DNA from: Halorhodospira sp.
GTDB lineage: Bacteria; Pseudomonadota; Gammaproteobacteria; Nitrococcales; Halorhodospiraceae
Length of the DNA: 60,290 nucleotides
Assembly (NCBI GenBank): GCA_007121755.1
Contig: SKJZ01000039.1
Location: 1 to 60,290 of the forward strand
Reading direction: 5' to 3'
Part shown: positions 51,159 to 59,837 of the stretch, piece by piece
How positions within the stretch are numbered: position 1 is the first letter of the stretch
How the letters are laid out: each line of letters opens with the position of its first letter
Notes under the pieces: model-generated
Databases searched by the model: none
Told to the model about the DNA's origin: nothing
What the model saw: the letters and a program-made list of their open reading frames with translations, nothing else
Made by a program: the position numbers and the translations under genes

Positions 51159-52029
51159 CGCGGGCCTCGATCAGGCAGCGGGATTGCGCAGGATGGCAAG
51201 TGCCAGACCGGTCAAAGTGATCGCTATTACCGGTGGGAAGGGCGGCGTTGGCAAGACGAATGTCTCGGTGAATCTCGCCGCCGCTTTGACCCAGTTGGGA
51301 AACGAGGTCATGTTGCTGGATGCGGATCTGGGGTTGGCCAATGTCGACGTGGTCCTCGGCCTCTCTCCGAAGATGAATCTCTCCCATGTCATCGATGGCG
51401 AGGCCACCCTGGACGACGTGCTACTCGACGCGCCGGGTGGATTCACGATCGTGCCCGCCTCTTCCGGAACCCGGCGTATGGCCGAGCTCTCCTCTGTCGA
51501 GCATGCAGGGCTGATTCGCAGCTTCAGCGAACTCCAACGCAGTGTCGATGTGCTGTTGGTGGATACAGCCGCCGGTATCTCCGACGGCGTGGTGAGTTTC
51601 GCCATGGCGTGCCGCGAGTTAATCATTGTCGCGTGCGATGAACCTTCATCGATTACCGATGCCTACGCGTTGATCAAAGTGCTCAACCGGGATCACGGCG
51701 TCGAGCGCTTCCGCATGGTCGCCAACAGGGTGCGCAGCCGCCGGGAGGGGCAGTTGCTGCATCAGAAACTCTCATTGGCGACCGACCGTTTTCTCGATCT
51801 AACCCTGGACTTTATCGGGGCGATTCCTGAAGATGACCGTTTGCGTCGCGCGGTGCAGAAGCAGCGGCCGGTGATGGAGGCCTATCCCAACAGTCCGTCA
51901 TCCAAGGCCTTCGCCGAGTTGGCGCGCCGGGTCAATAAGTGGCCGGCGCCCAACGACGCGGCCGGAAACCTGGAGTTCTTTGTTGAACGTTTGATCCAAT
52001 ACAGTGCCGGGTATGGAGGTGTCGTTTGA
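51145..52029 (+). CDS. fleN: FleN/FlhG, MinD-like regulator of flagellar number
   Basis: ParA/MinD-type ATPase limiting flagella to one per pole and acting on FleQ. It has 294 residues from the ATG at 51145, which follows GGGGGAGGGC. Deviant Walker A GGKGGVGKT (30-38), LLDADLGLANVDVVLGL, VDTAAGISDGVVSFAMAC. The ending LEFFVERLIQYSAGYGG may include an amphipathic membrane-targeting helix. The first in-frame codons upstream inside flhF are not needed. The stop overlaps the fliA start (TGATG). Confidence 0.96.
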   Translation: MSLSNAGLDQAAGLRRMASARPVKVIAITGGKGGVGKTNVSVNLAAALTQLGNEVMLLDADLGLANVDVVLGLSPKMNLSHVIDGEATLDDVLLDAPGGFTIVPASSGTRRMAELSSVEHAGLIRSFSELQRSVDVLLVDTAAGISDGVVSFAMACRELIIVACDEPSSITDAYALIKVLNRDHGVERFRMVANRVRSRREGQLLHQKLSLATDRFLDLTLDFIGAIPEDDRLRRAVQKQRPVMEAYPNSPSSKAFAELARRVNKWPAPNDAAGNLEFFVERLIQYSAGYGGVV

Positions 52030-52772
52030 TGAACGGCCACGCCATGTACAGCGCGGTGGCGTATCAGGGCGACGACGACGTGGTGGTCCGTTACGCTTCG
52101 CTGGTGAAACGGATCGCGCACCACTTGGCCAGCCGTTTGCCGCCGAGCGTCCAGTTGGAGGATCTGATCCAGTCGGGCATGATTGGTCTTCTGGAAGCGG
52201 CGCGCCAGTACGATGCCTCCCAGGGCGCCAGTTTTCAGACATACGCCGGTATTCGCATCCGGGGGGCGATGCTCGATGAGATGCGGCGGCTGGATTGGAC
52301 GCCGAGGTCGGTGCATCGAAAGGGTCGCGGGGTGGCGGAGGCCATCCGGGCCGTGGAGTATCGCACCGGGCGGGACGCCAGGGATCATGAAGTCGCGGAG
52401 GAGATGGGAATATCGGTGGCGGAATACCATCAAATCCTTCAGGATGTATCGACATCCCGGGTGTTCAGTATCGACCAGGAGGATCCGAACACCGGAGAGT
52501 CGCACGAGCCTGCCGGCAATCAGCCAGGCCCGCTGAACCTCCTCCAGGGCGAGGGCTTTCAGCAGGAGTTGGCGGAGGCGATTCGCGAGCTGCCTGAGCG
52601 TGAACAATTGGTTATGGCGCTCTATTATGATGAGGAGCTCAATCTGCGTGAGATCGGGGAGGTGCTGAGTGTCTCTGAATCGCGCGTCAGTCAGATCCAC
52701 GGCCGGATCATGCTTAAACTTCGCAGCCGTCTGGCCGATTGGAGTGGAAGAGACGATCCGGAGACCGCATAA
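52029..52772 (+). CDS. fliA: FliA, flagellar sigma factor (sigma-28)
   Basis: Directs late flagellar transcription at promoters such as those at 3661, 20329 and 22080. It has 247 residues, standard. Region 2 has VVRYASLVKRIAHHLASRLPPSVQLEDLIQSGMIGLLEAARQYDASQGASFQTYAGIRIRGAMLDEMRRLDW. Region 4 has ALYYDEELNLREIGEVLSVSESRVSQIHGRIMLKLRSRL. Start ATG at 52029 overlaps the fleN stop. FlgM in the same window is its expected inhibitor. Confidence 0.97.
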   Translation: MNGHAMYSAVAYQGDDDVVVRYASLVKRIAHHLASRLPPSVQLEDLIQSGMIGLLEAARQYDASQGASFQTYAGIRIRGAMLDEMRRLDWTPRSVHRKGRGVAEAIRAVEYRTGRDARDHEVAEEMGISVAEYHQILQDVSTSRVFSIDQEDPNTGESHEPAGNQPGPLNLLQGEGFQQELAEAIRELPEREQLVMALYYDEELNLREIGEVLSVSESRVSQIHGRIMLKLRSRLADWSGRDDPETA

Positions 52773-52798
52773 AGCGCCTCGACAGGAGGGGGCCTAAC

Positions 52799-53200
52799 GT
52801 GCCAGCGGATAAGAATATGAAGATACTTGTCGTGGATGACTTTTCCACGATGCGGCGTATCATCAAAAACCTGTTGCGTGAACTCGGCTACAACAACGTC
52901 GTCGAGGCCGATGACGGCAACACGGCGTTGCCGGTACTCAAGCGCGGCGGGATCGACTTTCTGATCACCGACTGGAATATGCCCGGCATGACCGGTTACG
53001 AATTGTTGTGCGAGGTTCGGAAAGACGAGAATTTGAAGGACTTGCCGATCTTGATGGTGACCGCCGAAGCCAAGCGGGATCAGATTGTGCAAGCCGCTGA
53101 AGCTGGCGTGAACGGGTACGTCGTCAAGCCCTTTACCGCGCAGACGCTGCGGACCAAGATCGACAAGATCTTCGAGCGTATCGACGCGGGCGGGGCGTAG
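52799..53200 (+). CDS. cheY: CheY, chemotaxis response regulator
   Basis: Phosphorylated CheY binds FliM and changes rotation. It has 133 residues from the GTG at 52799, preceded by AGGAGGGG. A longer frame starting in fliA has no ribosome site. Acidic residues D13-D14, phospho-acceptor D58 in LITDWNMPGM, T88 in MVTAEA and K110 in YVVKPF. All active-site positions are intact. Confidence 0.97.
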   Translation: MPADKNMKILVVDDFSTMRRIIKNLLRELGYNNVVEADDGNTALPVLKRGGIDFLITDWNMPGMTGYELLCEVRKDENLKDLPILMVTAEAKRDQIVQAAEAGVNGYVVKPFTAQTLRTKIDKIFERIDAGGA

Positions 53201-53204
53201 CCGT

Positions 53205-53981
53205 ATGGTTGAAGCAGCGATGGGAGAGGACTTCTCGTCCCTGGCCGAATACCGCAAGGCGGCAGAGCGCTTGATCGAGCACGTCGACGCCGGTGATGCC
53301 GAGGCGGCGCAAGGGATTATTGACGATCTGACCCACTTGCGCGAGACGGAGATCTTCCGCGAATTGGGAAGCCTTACCCGGGATCTGCACGAGGCGATCA
53401 AGACTTTCCAGCTCGACGACCGGCTGGCGGACATTACCTCGTCCGAGATCCCTGACGCCCGCGAGCGCCTGAACTACGTCATAACCATGACCGAGCAGGC
53501 CGCGCACCGGACCCTCAATGTCATCGAAGACAGCATGCCACTGGCCCAAGAGTTGGCCTCGGAGAGCAGCCGGCTCCTGCAGCGGTGGCAGGCGTTCCGG
53601 CGCCGCGAATTGTCGGCAAATGAGTTTCGGCAGTTGAGCCGCGAGGTGGACGGGTTTCTAGAAAAGGTGCGCGATAACGGGCAACTAGTACACGATAAGC
53701 TCGGTGAAGCCTTGATGGCGCAGGACTATCAAGACCTGACCGGACAGATTATTCGCAAAGTGATCGCGCTGGTGGAGGAAGTGGAAGGGAATCTGGTCCA
53801 TTTGATCCGGATTTCCGGACAGCGCATCGTGGAGGAGCGCATCCCCGACTCGGATAAGGCGCAACAGGATAAGGACTCCATGATGCGCGGCGTCGGACCT
53901 TCCATCCCGGGCAGTGATGCCGCGGATGTCGTCGGCAGTCAAGACGATGTGGACGACCTTTTGTCGAGCCTGGGTTTCTAG
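53205..53981 (+). CDS. cheZ: CheZ, CheY phosphatase
   Basis: Removes the phosphate from CheY. It has 258 residues. The catalytic segment MAQDYQDLTGQIIRKVI holds the Asp and Gln that correspond to D143 and Q147 in E. coli. The C-terminal CheY-docking helix is DDVDDLLSSLGF. The long four-helix body is charged (RKAAERLIEHVDAGDAEAAQGIIDDLTHLRETEIFRELG). The ATG at 53205 is 4 bases after cheY; 53220 is an alternative. Confidence 0.96.
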   Translation: MVEAAMGEDFSSLAEYRKAAERLIEHVDAGDAEAAQGIIDDLTHLRETEIFRELGSLTRDLHEAIKTFQLDDRLADITSSEIPDARERLNYVITMTEQAAHRTLNVIEDSMPLAQELASESSRLLQRWQAFRRRELSANEFRQLSREVDGFLEKVRDNGQLVHDKLGEALMAQDYQDLTGQIIRKVIALVEEVEGNLVHLIRISGQRIVEERIPDSDKAQQDKDSMMRGVGPSIPGSDAADVVGSQDDVDDLLSSLGF

Positions 53982-54030
53982 AAGGGATCTCGGGCTCCAA
54001 TACCATCTGAAATGAACGGGAGCATCGGCC

Positions 54031-56235
54031 ATGGCCATCGACCTTGAGGACGATATCGTTCAGGACTTTCTGGTCGAGTCCCGGGAGATCCTGGAGCGCC
54101 TCAGTGAGCAGTTGGTCGACCTGGAGCAGCGGCCTACTGATAAAGACCTGTTGAACTCGGTCTTCCGGGGGTTCCATACCATCAAGGGTGGCGCCGGGTT
54201 TCTCGGCATGGATCCATTGGTGGATGTCTGTCATCGGACCGAGGATGTCTTCAACCTGCTCCGGAACGGAGAGAAAGAGGTCACCGCGGACCTCATGGAT
54301 ATTGTGCTGCGGGCGCTGGATGTCGTTGTCGCGCAGTTCGGTAATATCGAAAGCGGCGAGGATCCGCAAGCGGCCCCGCCGGAGTTGCTGCGTGAATTGG
54401 AGACGCACAACGTCGCCGATGGCGCGCCTGCGGCCGAACATCAACCTGCTGCAGCCCCGCCGGCGGCAGCCGGCGCGGACAGTGAGGATCCGGGGGATAT
54501 CAGCGACGCCGAGTTCGAAGAGCTGCTCGATGCGTTGGATGAGGATGGCGGCGGCGGCGCGCCAGCGGAGGCCGCCAGCGACGAGATTACCGATGACGAG
54601 TTCGAAGGGTTGCTGGATGAACTCCACGGCAACGGGCAGCACGCCGGCGTGCCTCCGGGCGTCTCGGCGAGCGCCGGTCCGCCGGAGAAGGCGGCGGCCG
54701 GCAGCGATGACGAGATAGAAGAGGAAGAGTTCGAGGCGCTGCTCGACGATATGTACGGTAAGGGGGCGGCGCCCGGTAAGCACGCCGCGCCGCCAGCCGT
54801 GGAAGCGACCGGTGCTACGCCTGCCGCCGCCAAGGCGCCGGCGGCAGAGGGCGGGCAGGCTCGCGCGGCGAAGGCCCCGTCCGAGCCTGCGGCCAAGTCC
54901 GATCCGCCGCGGGCGGCGGTGTCGCAATCCTCATCTTTGGCGCCTGCCAAGGGTGGTGGTGGGGGCGGCGGTAAAGAGCCGCCGGCCTCCAAGGGGGGCG
55001 GCGCCGCGGGAGCTGGCGGCGGTGGCGGGGCTCCGAAGGTCGAGTCCTCGGTCCGGGTCGATACCTCCAAATTGGACGAGATCATGAATTTGGTCGGTGA
55101 GCTGGTCTTGGTCCGTAACCGGCTCTCCACCCTGAGGGGGTTGTTGGACGACGACCGGATGAGCCAGGCGGTGGCCGATCTCGAGTTGGTGACGTCTGAC
55201 TTGCAGACATCGGTCATGAAGACCCGGATGCAGCCGATCAAGAAGGTCTTTGGCCGTTTTCCCCGTGTGATTCGCGACTTGGCCCGGCAGCTGGATAAAG
55301 AGGTGCGTCTGGAGACGCGGGGCGAGGATACCGATCTCGACAAGAACATGGTCGAGGCGCTTGCCGATCCGATGATCCACTTGGTACGCAATTCGGTCGA
55401 TCACGGCATCGAATCCCCGGATGAGCGGGAGAGCAAGGGAAAGCCGCGTGAGGGAGTGGTCACCCTGTCCGCTGAGCAGGAAGGGGACCATATCCTATTG
55501 ACGATCGCCGATGACGGCGCCGGGATGGATCCGCAAAAACTGCGTCGGTTGGCGGTGGAGAAAGGGGTGATGGACCAGGAGTCGGCCGCCCGTCTCGACG
55601 ACAAGGAGGCCTTCAATCTGATCTTCTACGCCGGCTTCTCCAGCAAGGAGGAGATTTCCGACGTCTCGGGGCGGGGTGTCGGCATGGATGTGGTGAAGAA
55701 CAGCTTGGCCAAGCTCAACGGTACCGTGGATATCGACTCGGAAATGGGTGTCGGTACGGTCATGAAGATCCAGTTGCCGTTGACCCTGGCCATCCTGCCG
55801 ACCCTGATGGTGAAGATCTCTGGCCGTAAGTTTGCGCTGCCGATGTCGGTGGTTCGGGAGATCTTCGAACTGAATCAGACACGTACCAACGTGGTTAACA
55901 ACCGCCTGGTGGTCTTGGTCCGCAACAAGGCCATGCCGCTCTTCTTCCTCGAACGTTGGCTCCATCAGTCGGGCGAGCCCATGCCGAGTAACCAGCAGGA
56001 CGCCGAGACCGAAGGCGAGGATGAGCGCCAAGTGGTGACTGTCATTATCGGCAATCAGGCGGTGGGTTTTGTCGTCGATGAAGTGATTGGGCTGGAGGAG
56101 GTAGTGATTAAGCCGCTCGGTGCGCTCCTTCACGGGTTGCCGGGGCTGGCCGGATCGACCATCACCGGTGACGGCCAGATCGCGCTGATTGTCGATATAC
56201 CGAGCCTGATCAAGTCGTTCGGTGCGCGCCTCTGA
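54031..56235 (+). CDS. cheA: CheA, chemotaxis histidine kinase
   Basis: Phosphorylates CheY and CheB. It has 734 residues. P1 (1-105) carries H49 in FRGFHTIKGGAGFLG. A long linker (about 125-345) with no clear P2 domain contains three repeats of an acidic motif: 156-169, 185-198 and 228-241 (pattern (D/E)I-x-(D/E)-x-EFE-x-LLD), then Gly-rich stretches. Dimerisation, ATP-binding (MIHLVRNSVDHGIESPDER, DDGAGMD, GRGVGMDVVKNSLAKLNG) and CheW-like P5 domains complete it. In Vibrio, such a linker docks ParP and ParC. Confidence 0.97.
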   Translation: MAIDLEDDIVQDFLVESREILERLSEQLVDLEQRPTDKDLLNSVFRGFHTIKGGAGFLGMDPLVDVCHRTEDVFNLLRNGEKEVTADLMDIVLRALDVVVAQFGNIESGEDPQAAPPELLRELETHNVADGAPAAEHQPAAAPPAAAGADSEDPGDISDAEFEELLDALDEDGGGGAPAEAASDEITDDEFEGLLDELHGNGQHAGVPPGVSASAGPPEKAAAGSDDEIEEEEFEALLDDMYGKGAAPGKHAAPPAVEATGATPAAAKAPAAEGGQARAAKAPSEPAAKSDPPRAAVSQSSSLAPAKGGGGGGGKEPPASKGGGAAGAGGGGGAPKVESSVRVDTSKLDEIMNLVGELVLVRNRLSTLRGLLDDDRMSQAVADLELVTSDLQTSVMKTRMQPIKKVFGRFPRVIRDLARQLDKEVRLETRGEDTDLDKNMVEALADPMIHLVRNSVDHGIESPDERESKGKPREGVVTLSAEQEGDHILLTIADDGAGMDPQKLRRLAVEKGVMDQESAARLDDKEAFNLIFYAGFSSKEEISDVSGRGVGMDVVKNSLAKLNGTVDIDSEMGVGTVMKIQLPLTLAILPTLMVKISGRKFALPMSVVREIFELNQTRTNVVNNRLVVLVRNKAMPLFFLERWLHQSGEPMPSNQQDAETEGEDERQVVTVIIGNQAVGFVVDEVIGLEEVVIKPLGALLHGLPGLAGSTITGDGQIALIVDIPSLIKSFGARL

Positions 56236-56276
56236 TGTCGCCGGGCGGCCGCCTTATTTGCCATTGGGGGGAGTGA

Positions 56277-57461
56277 GTGAGTATTCGTGTTCTGGTGGTC
56301 GACGACTCCGGATTCTTTCGTCGGCGTATTCGCGCCATGCTCGATTCGCACCCGGACCTGGAGGTCTGTGGAGAGGCCTGTAATGGGCGGGAAGCCGTCG
56401 AATTGGCGGAGAAGCTCAGGCCCGATGTCATTACGATGGATATCGAGATGCCGGAATTGGACGGCATCAGCGCAGTGCGCCAGATTATGCGCAAACGCCC
56501 CACGCCCGTGTTGATGTTCTCCTCGTTGACGTATGAGGGCGCCAGGACAACGTTGGAGGCGTTGGAAGCCGGGGCGACGGACTTCATCCCGAAACGGTTC
56601 GCCGACATCTCCGGCGATATGGATGAGGTCAGGCAGCAACTGACGTCGCGTTTGGTGGAGATGGGGCGCAAGAGGGGGGGAGCGCGGCAGTCTGTTGAAC
56701 CGTCGGCATCCACAGCAAGCGCCGACGGGGTATCAGGCGGTGAGAAGAAGATGGATGCGGCGGAGCCACCCCGCGAGGCGGTAGCATCCGGCGCATCGGC
56801 ACGGACACCGCGGCCGGGGCCATCGGCGCGGCCAGCGCCACAGCCAGCGCCCCCTGCGGCGGAGCCCCGGCGGCGGCGTGGCCCGCGAGTGAGTGATTTG
56901 GAATTGGTCGTTATCGGCTGCTCCACCGGCGGTCCCGTTGCTCTGCAGCGGGTCTTGACTCAGTTGCCGGCAGGTTTTCCGCTGCCGCTGGTGGTGATCC
57001 AGCACATGCCGGCGAGCTTTACCCCGGCGTTCGCAGAGCGGCTCAACGAGTTGTGCAAAGTCAGTGTTCGGGAGGCGAACGACGGGGATGTGGTAAGGCC
57101 GGGAGAGATCCTGCTGGCTCCTGGAGGGCGGCAGCTCGGCTTCCGCAGCGTCGGTGGGAAGTTGTCGGTGCATACCTTCGAAGGGACCCCCGATCAGTTC
57201 TATAAGCCGAGCGTGGATGTAGCCTTTAGCGAAGCGGCTCAAGTAATCCCGGGGCGGGTATTGGGGGTCGTTTTGACGGGCATGGGGTCGGACGGCGCCA
57301 AGGGCGCTCAACTGCTCAAGAAGGGCGGCTCCTGGGTCTGGGCTCAGGATGAGGCGACATCGGTGATATACGGCATGCCTGCGGCAGTGGCCAAGGCGGG
57401 CGCCGCCGATCAGGTTCTTCCATTGGATAGCGTGGGACAGGAGTTAGCGCGCCTGCGTTAG
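56277..57461 (+). CDS. cheB: CheB, receptor methylesterase
   Basis: Removes receptor methyl groups. It has 394 residues. The receiver has phospho-acceptor D55 in TMDIEMPELDG and lysine in IPKRF. A Ser/Pro/Ala linker (about 130-203) follows. The methylesterase has catalytic S216 (GCSTGG), H243 (VIQHMPA) and D339 (GMGSDGA). Start GTG at 56277 with GGGGGGAG upstream. All catalytic residues are present. Confidence 0.97.
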   Translation: MSIRVLVVDDSGFFRRRIRAMLDSHPDLEVCGEACNGREAVELAEKLRPDVITMDIEMPELDGISAVRQIMRKRPTPVLMFSSLTYEGARTTLEALEAGATDFIPKRFADISGDMDEVRQQLTSRLVEMGRKRGGARQSVEPSASTASADGVSGGEKKMDAAEPPREAVASGASARTPRPGPSARPAPQPAPPAAEPRRRRGPRVSDLELVVIGCSTGGPVALQRVLTQLPAGFPLPLVVIQHMPASFTPAFAERLNELCKVSVREANDGDVVRPGEILLAPGGRQLGFRSVGGKLSVHTFEGTPDQFYKPSVDVAFSEAAQVIPGRVLGVVLTGMGSDGAKGAQLLKKGGSWVWAQDEATSVIYGMPAAVAKAGAADQVLPLDSVGQELARLR

Positions 57462-57479
57462 CGGGGCGCTGAAAGCCCA

Positions 57480-58277
57480 ATGCGCATTTGGACGGTCGCA
57501 AACCAGAAAGGGGGCGTCGGCAAGACGACCGTGGCGGTCAGCCTCGGTGGTCTGTTGGCCCAACGTCGTCGGCCCACCTTGTTGGTCGATCTCGATCCAC
57601 ACGGCTCGTTGACCAGCTACTTCGGTTACGATCCGGAGACCGTGGAGCCGACGCTGTACGATCTCTTCCGTGGCGGAGGGCGGACACCTCCCGCCAGCAA
57701 GATGATCCAAGAGACGTCGGTGGAGGGGCTCTATCTGTTGCCGGCATCGACCGCGCTGGCGACCCTCGACCGCCAACTCGGCAGCCGCCACGGCATGGGG
57801 TTGGTGATCCGCCGCGGCTTGAACTCCGTGGCCGACCGTTTCGATTACACCATGTTGGACTGTCCCCCGATGCTCGGTGTGCTGATGGTCAATGCGTTGG
57901 CGGCGTGCCATCAGTTGCTGGTGCCGGTGCAGACTGAGTTTTTGGCCCTCAAGGGGCTCGATCGCATGGTGCATACCTTGGAGATGATTCAGCGCTCCCG
58001 TAGTCGCGATCTCCCGTACACCATCGTGCCCACCCTTTACGATAAGCGGACTCGCGCGGCCATAGAGGCGCTGAAGGATCTACGGCAGCGTTACGGAGAG
58101 CGGGTCTGGAGCGGGGCGATCCCGGTGGATACGCAGTTCCGGGAAGCCAGCCGCCAGGGGCTGCCGTTGACCGTGGCGCAACCGTGGTCGCGGGGCAGCA
58201 TGGCTTTCCGCAAGCTTCTCGACTATCTCCAGGAGCGCGATGTCGCGGCGTCGCCGGCGGTGGTGGACCATGAGTGA
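57480..58277 (+). CDS. ParC-like (ParA-family) chemotaxis cluster positioning ATPase
   Basis: ParA/Soj-type ATPase of 265 residues. Walker A KGGVGKTT, LLVDLDPHGSLTSYFG, DCPPMLGVLMVNALAACHQLLVPVQTEFLALKGLDRM. The location between cheB and a CheW-domain gene matches parC of polar flagellates such as Vibrio, where it places chemoreceptor arrays at the pole. Chromosome-partitioning ParA is unlikely because no ParB gene or parS site is near. Start ATG at 57480. The stop overlaps the next gene by 8 bases. Confidence 0.88.
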   Translation: MRIWTVANQKGGVGKTTVAVSLGGLLAQRRRPTLLVDLDPHGSLTSYFGYDPETVEPTLYDLFRGGGRTPPASKMIQETSVEGLYLLPASTALATLDRQLGSRHGMGLVIRRGLNSVADRFDYTMLDCPPMLGVLMVNALAACHQLLVPVQTEFLALKGLDRMVHTLEMIQRSRSRDLPYTIVPTLYDKRTRAAIEALKDLRQRYGERVWSGAIPVDTQFREASRQGLPLTVAQPWSRGSMAFRKLLDYLQERDVAASPAVVDHE

Positions 58278-59151
58278 TCCGGGAGAAGAGCACGGTCCGG
58301 CGCTGCCTCGGCACCACCAAGCACTTACGGAGTATCTGGAAGAGCTACTGCGGGATGTGCCGGACGAGGAGTGGGATGTCGAGCCACCCGCCGGGCCTCC
58401 GCCCCGGCGGGCGCGCCGTACTTCTCGCGCCGATCCCGCCGGTGTTGCTGTAAAGGAGCGGGTCGAGCTTCCCCGCGCACCGTTGCCGAAGGTGGCCCCG
58501 CCGCCACCGGAACCGCCTGCGTCCCAGCCGCCTCCGGCGGCGGAGCCGGACCCGTTCCCGGAGTTCGGACCGGATCTCGAGCCGAGGTCGGAGCCGGCGG
58601 TTTCCGTGCCGGAGCCTGTGCCCGAGCCGGAACCCGCGCCTACCCCGGCGCCCGCCGGCGGGCCCGGCGGCCCCGCTGAGGGGGAAACTGAAGATCCGTT
58701 GCCGGCCTGGTCGCGGCCCTACTTCCAGGCGTTGCTGTTCCATGTCGGGCCGCTTCGCTTGGCCGTGCCGCTGATCAAGCTTCAGAGCGTGGTGCCTTGG
58801 TCGGACGAGATCTCTCCGGCGCCCCGCCAACCGGAGTGGATGCACGGGCTCTTGTTTTACCGGGGCAAACAGGTCCGAGTGGTGAATACCGCTGAGCTGG
58901 TGCTCCCCCAGGACCGGCGGCCACCGCCGGAGGAGTTGGAGCCACGCAAGCTGTTGGTGGTCGGGGACGGATGCTGGGCCTTCTCCTGTCGGGATGTCTC
59001 GGAGGTGATTAAACTCGAGCCGGACCAAGTCCAGTGGCGGTCGTCGCGGGGGCGGCGGCGGTGGCTGGCCGGCACGGTGCGGGAACACCTTTGCGCCCTT
59101 ATGGATGCCGACGCCCTTGCCGAAATGCTTGATGAGGATGGCGAGGGCTGA
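58270..59151 (+). CDS. ParP-like CheW-domain protein
   Basis: Predicted partner of ParC and CheA in array placement. It has 293 residues from the ATG at 58270; an upstream open frame to 58240 lacks a ribosome site. The first 135 residues are Pro/Ala/Glu-rich with runs of (PEP)n. The C-terminal half (about 145-285) is a CheW-like domain (FQALLFHVGPLRLAVPLIKLQSVVPW, WMHGLLFYRGKQVRVVNTAELVLP). Position and architecture match Vibrio ParP, where the CheW-like part binds CheA. Confidence 0.85.
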   Translation: MSDPGEEHGPALPRHHQALTEYLEELLRDVPDEEWDVEPPAGPPPRRARRTSRADPAGVAVKERVELPRAPLPKVAPPPPEPPASQPPPAAEPDPFPEFGPDLEPRSEPAVSVPEPVPEPEPAPTPAPAGGPGGPAEGETEDPLPAWSRPYFQALLFHVGPLRLAVPLIKLQSVVPWSDEISPAPRQPEWMHGLLFYRGKQVRVVNTAELVLPQDRRPPPEELEPRKLLVVGDGCWAFSCRDVSEVIKLEPDQVQWRSSRGRRRWLAGTVREHLCALMDADALAEMLDEDGEG

Positions 59152-59168
59152 TTTCCTGTACGGATGGT

Positions 59169-59188
59169 CTGGTCTTGGTGGAGACCAG
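59169..59188 (+). other. Hairpin in the gap before cheW
   Basis: CTGGTCT-TGGTGG-AGACCAG is a 7-bp perfect stem soon after the parP stop, followed by GGGG without T-tract. It may partly stop the upstream transcript. No promoter for cheW is obvious in this 118-base gap. Confidence 0.35.
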
Positions 59189-59269
59189 GGGGCAGAATGA
59201 GGCCTGTGACAGCGAGCAGTAGCTCTCGATTACGGTCGTATACCTTTAGCGGACGGGTGATGTAGTCCC

Positions 59270-59773
59270 ATGGCACAACAAACACAGCAAGCACAGAAGC
59301 AAGAAGAGCAGGAGCAGCATGAAGGCCCGGTCAGCCAGTGGGTGACCTTCGGACTCGATGACGAGAGTTACGGCATCAACGTCATGCAGGTCCAGGAGGT
59401 GCTGCCGCCGTCGGAGATTGCCCCTGTGCCGGGTGCGCCCCACTTCGTGATGGGCATCATTAATCTGCGCGGCAAGGTGGTTACGGTCGTCGATACCCGT
59501 CTGCGGTTCGGCTTGCCCACCCGGGAACCGGATAAGGAGAGCCGGATCGTCGTTATCGAGGCGAACAACAACATCGCCGGGGTTATGGTCGACAGTGTCG
59601 CCGAGGTGGCGACGGTCAAGGAGTCCGAGATCGACACCGCTCCCAATGTAGGCAACGAGGAGTCGTCGCGTTATATCTACGGGGTGGTCAGCCGGAAGGA
59701 CGGCCTGTTGATCCTGGTGGACGCGAACAAGCTGCTCACCGATGAGGAGTGGCAAGAGGTCTCTACGATCTGA
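59270..59773 (+). CDS. cheW: CheW, receptor-kinase coupling protein
   Basis: Couples receptors to CheA. It has 167 residues. N-terminal acidic/Gln-rich stretch (AQQTQQAQKQEEQEQHE), then the CheW domain QWVTFGLDDESYGINVMQVQEVL, ISEIA-like PPSEIAPVPGAPHFVMGIINLRGKVVTVVDTRLRFG and IVVIEANNNIAGVMVDSVAEVATVKESEI. Start ATG at 59270. Last gene of the chemotaxis block, with a terminator behind it. Confidence 0.96.
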   Translation: MAQQTQQAQKQEEQEQHEGPVSQWVTFGLDDESYGINVMQVQEVLPPSEIAPVPGAPHFVMGIINLRGKVVTVVDTRLRFGLPTREPDKESRIVVIEANNNIAGVMVDSVAEVATVKESEIDTAPNVGNEESSRYIYGVVSRKDGLLILVDANKLLTDEEWQEVSTI

Positions 59774-59820
59774 GGGGGTCCCGAAATACCGGCCGGAGGA
59801 GGCGGCTTTTCGAGACCCCC
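59774..59820. terminator. Bidirectional terminator between cheW and corC
   Basis: GGGGGTC-c-CGAAA pairs with TTTCG-a-GACCCCC, a 12-bp stem with one mismatch, beginning directly after the cheW stop. It also lies at the end of the convergent minus-strand gene, so it can serve both. Confidence 0.7.
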
Positions 59821-59837
59821 CTTGAGTTCGACCGATC

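Noticed and set aside
57480..58277. Chromosome or plasmid partition ParA with nearby origin
   Set aside because: No parB or parS-like palindrome nearby; the context is the chemotaxis operon, which fits ParC.
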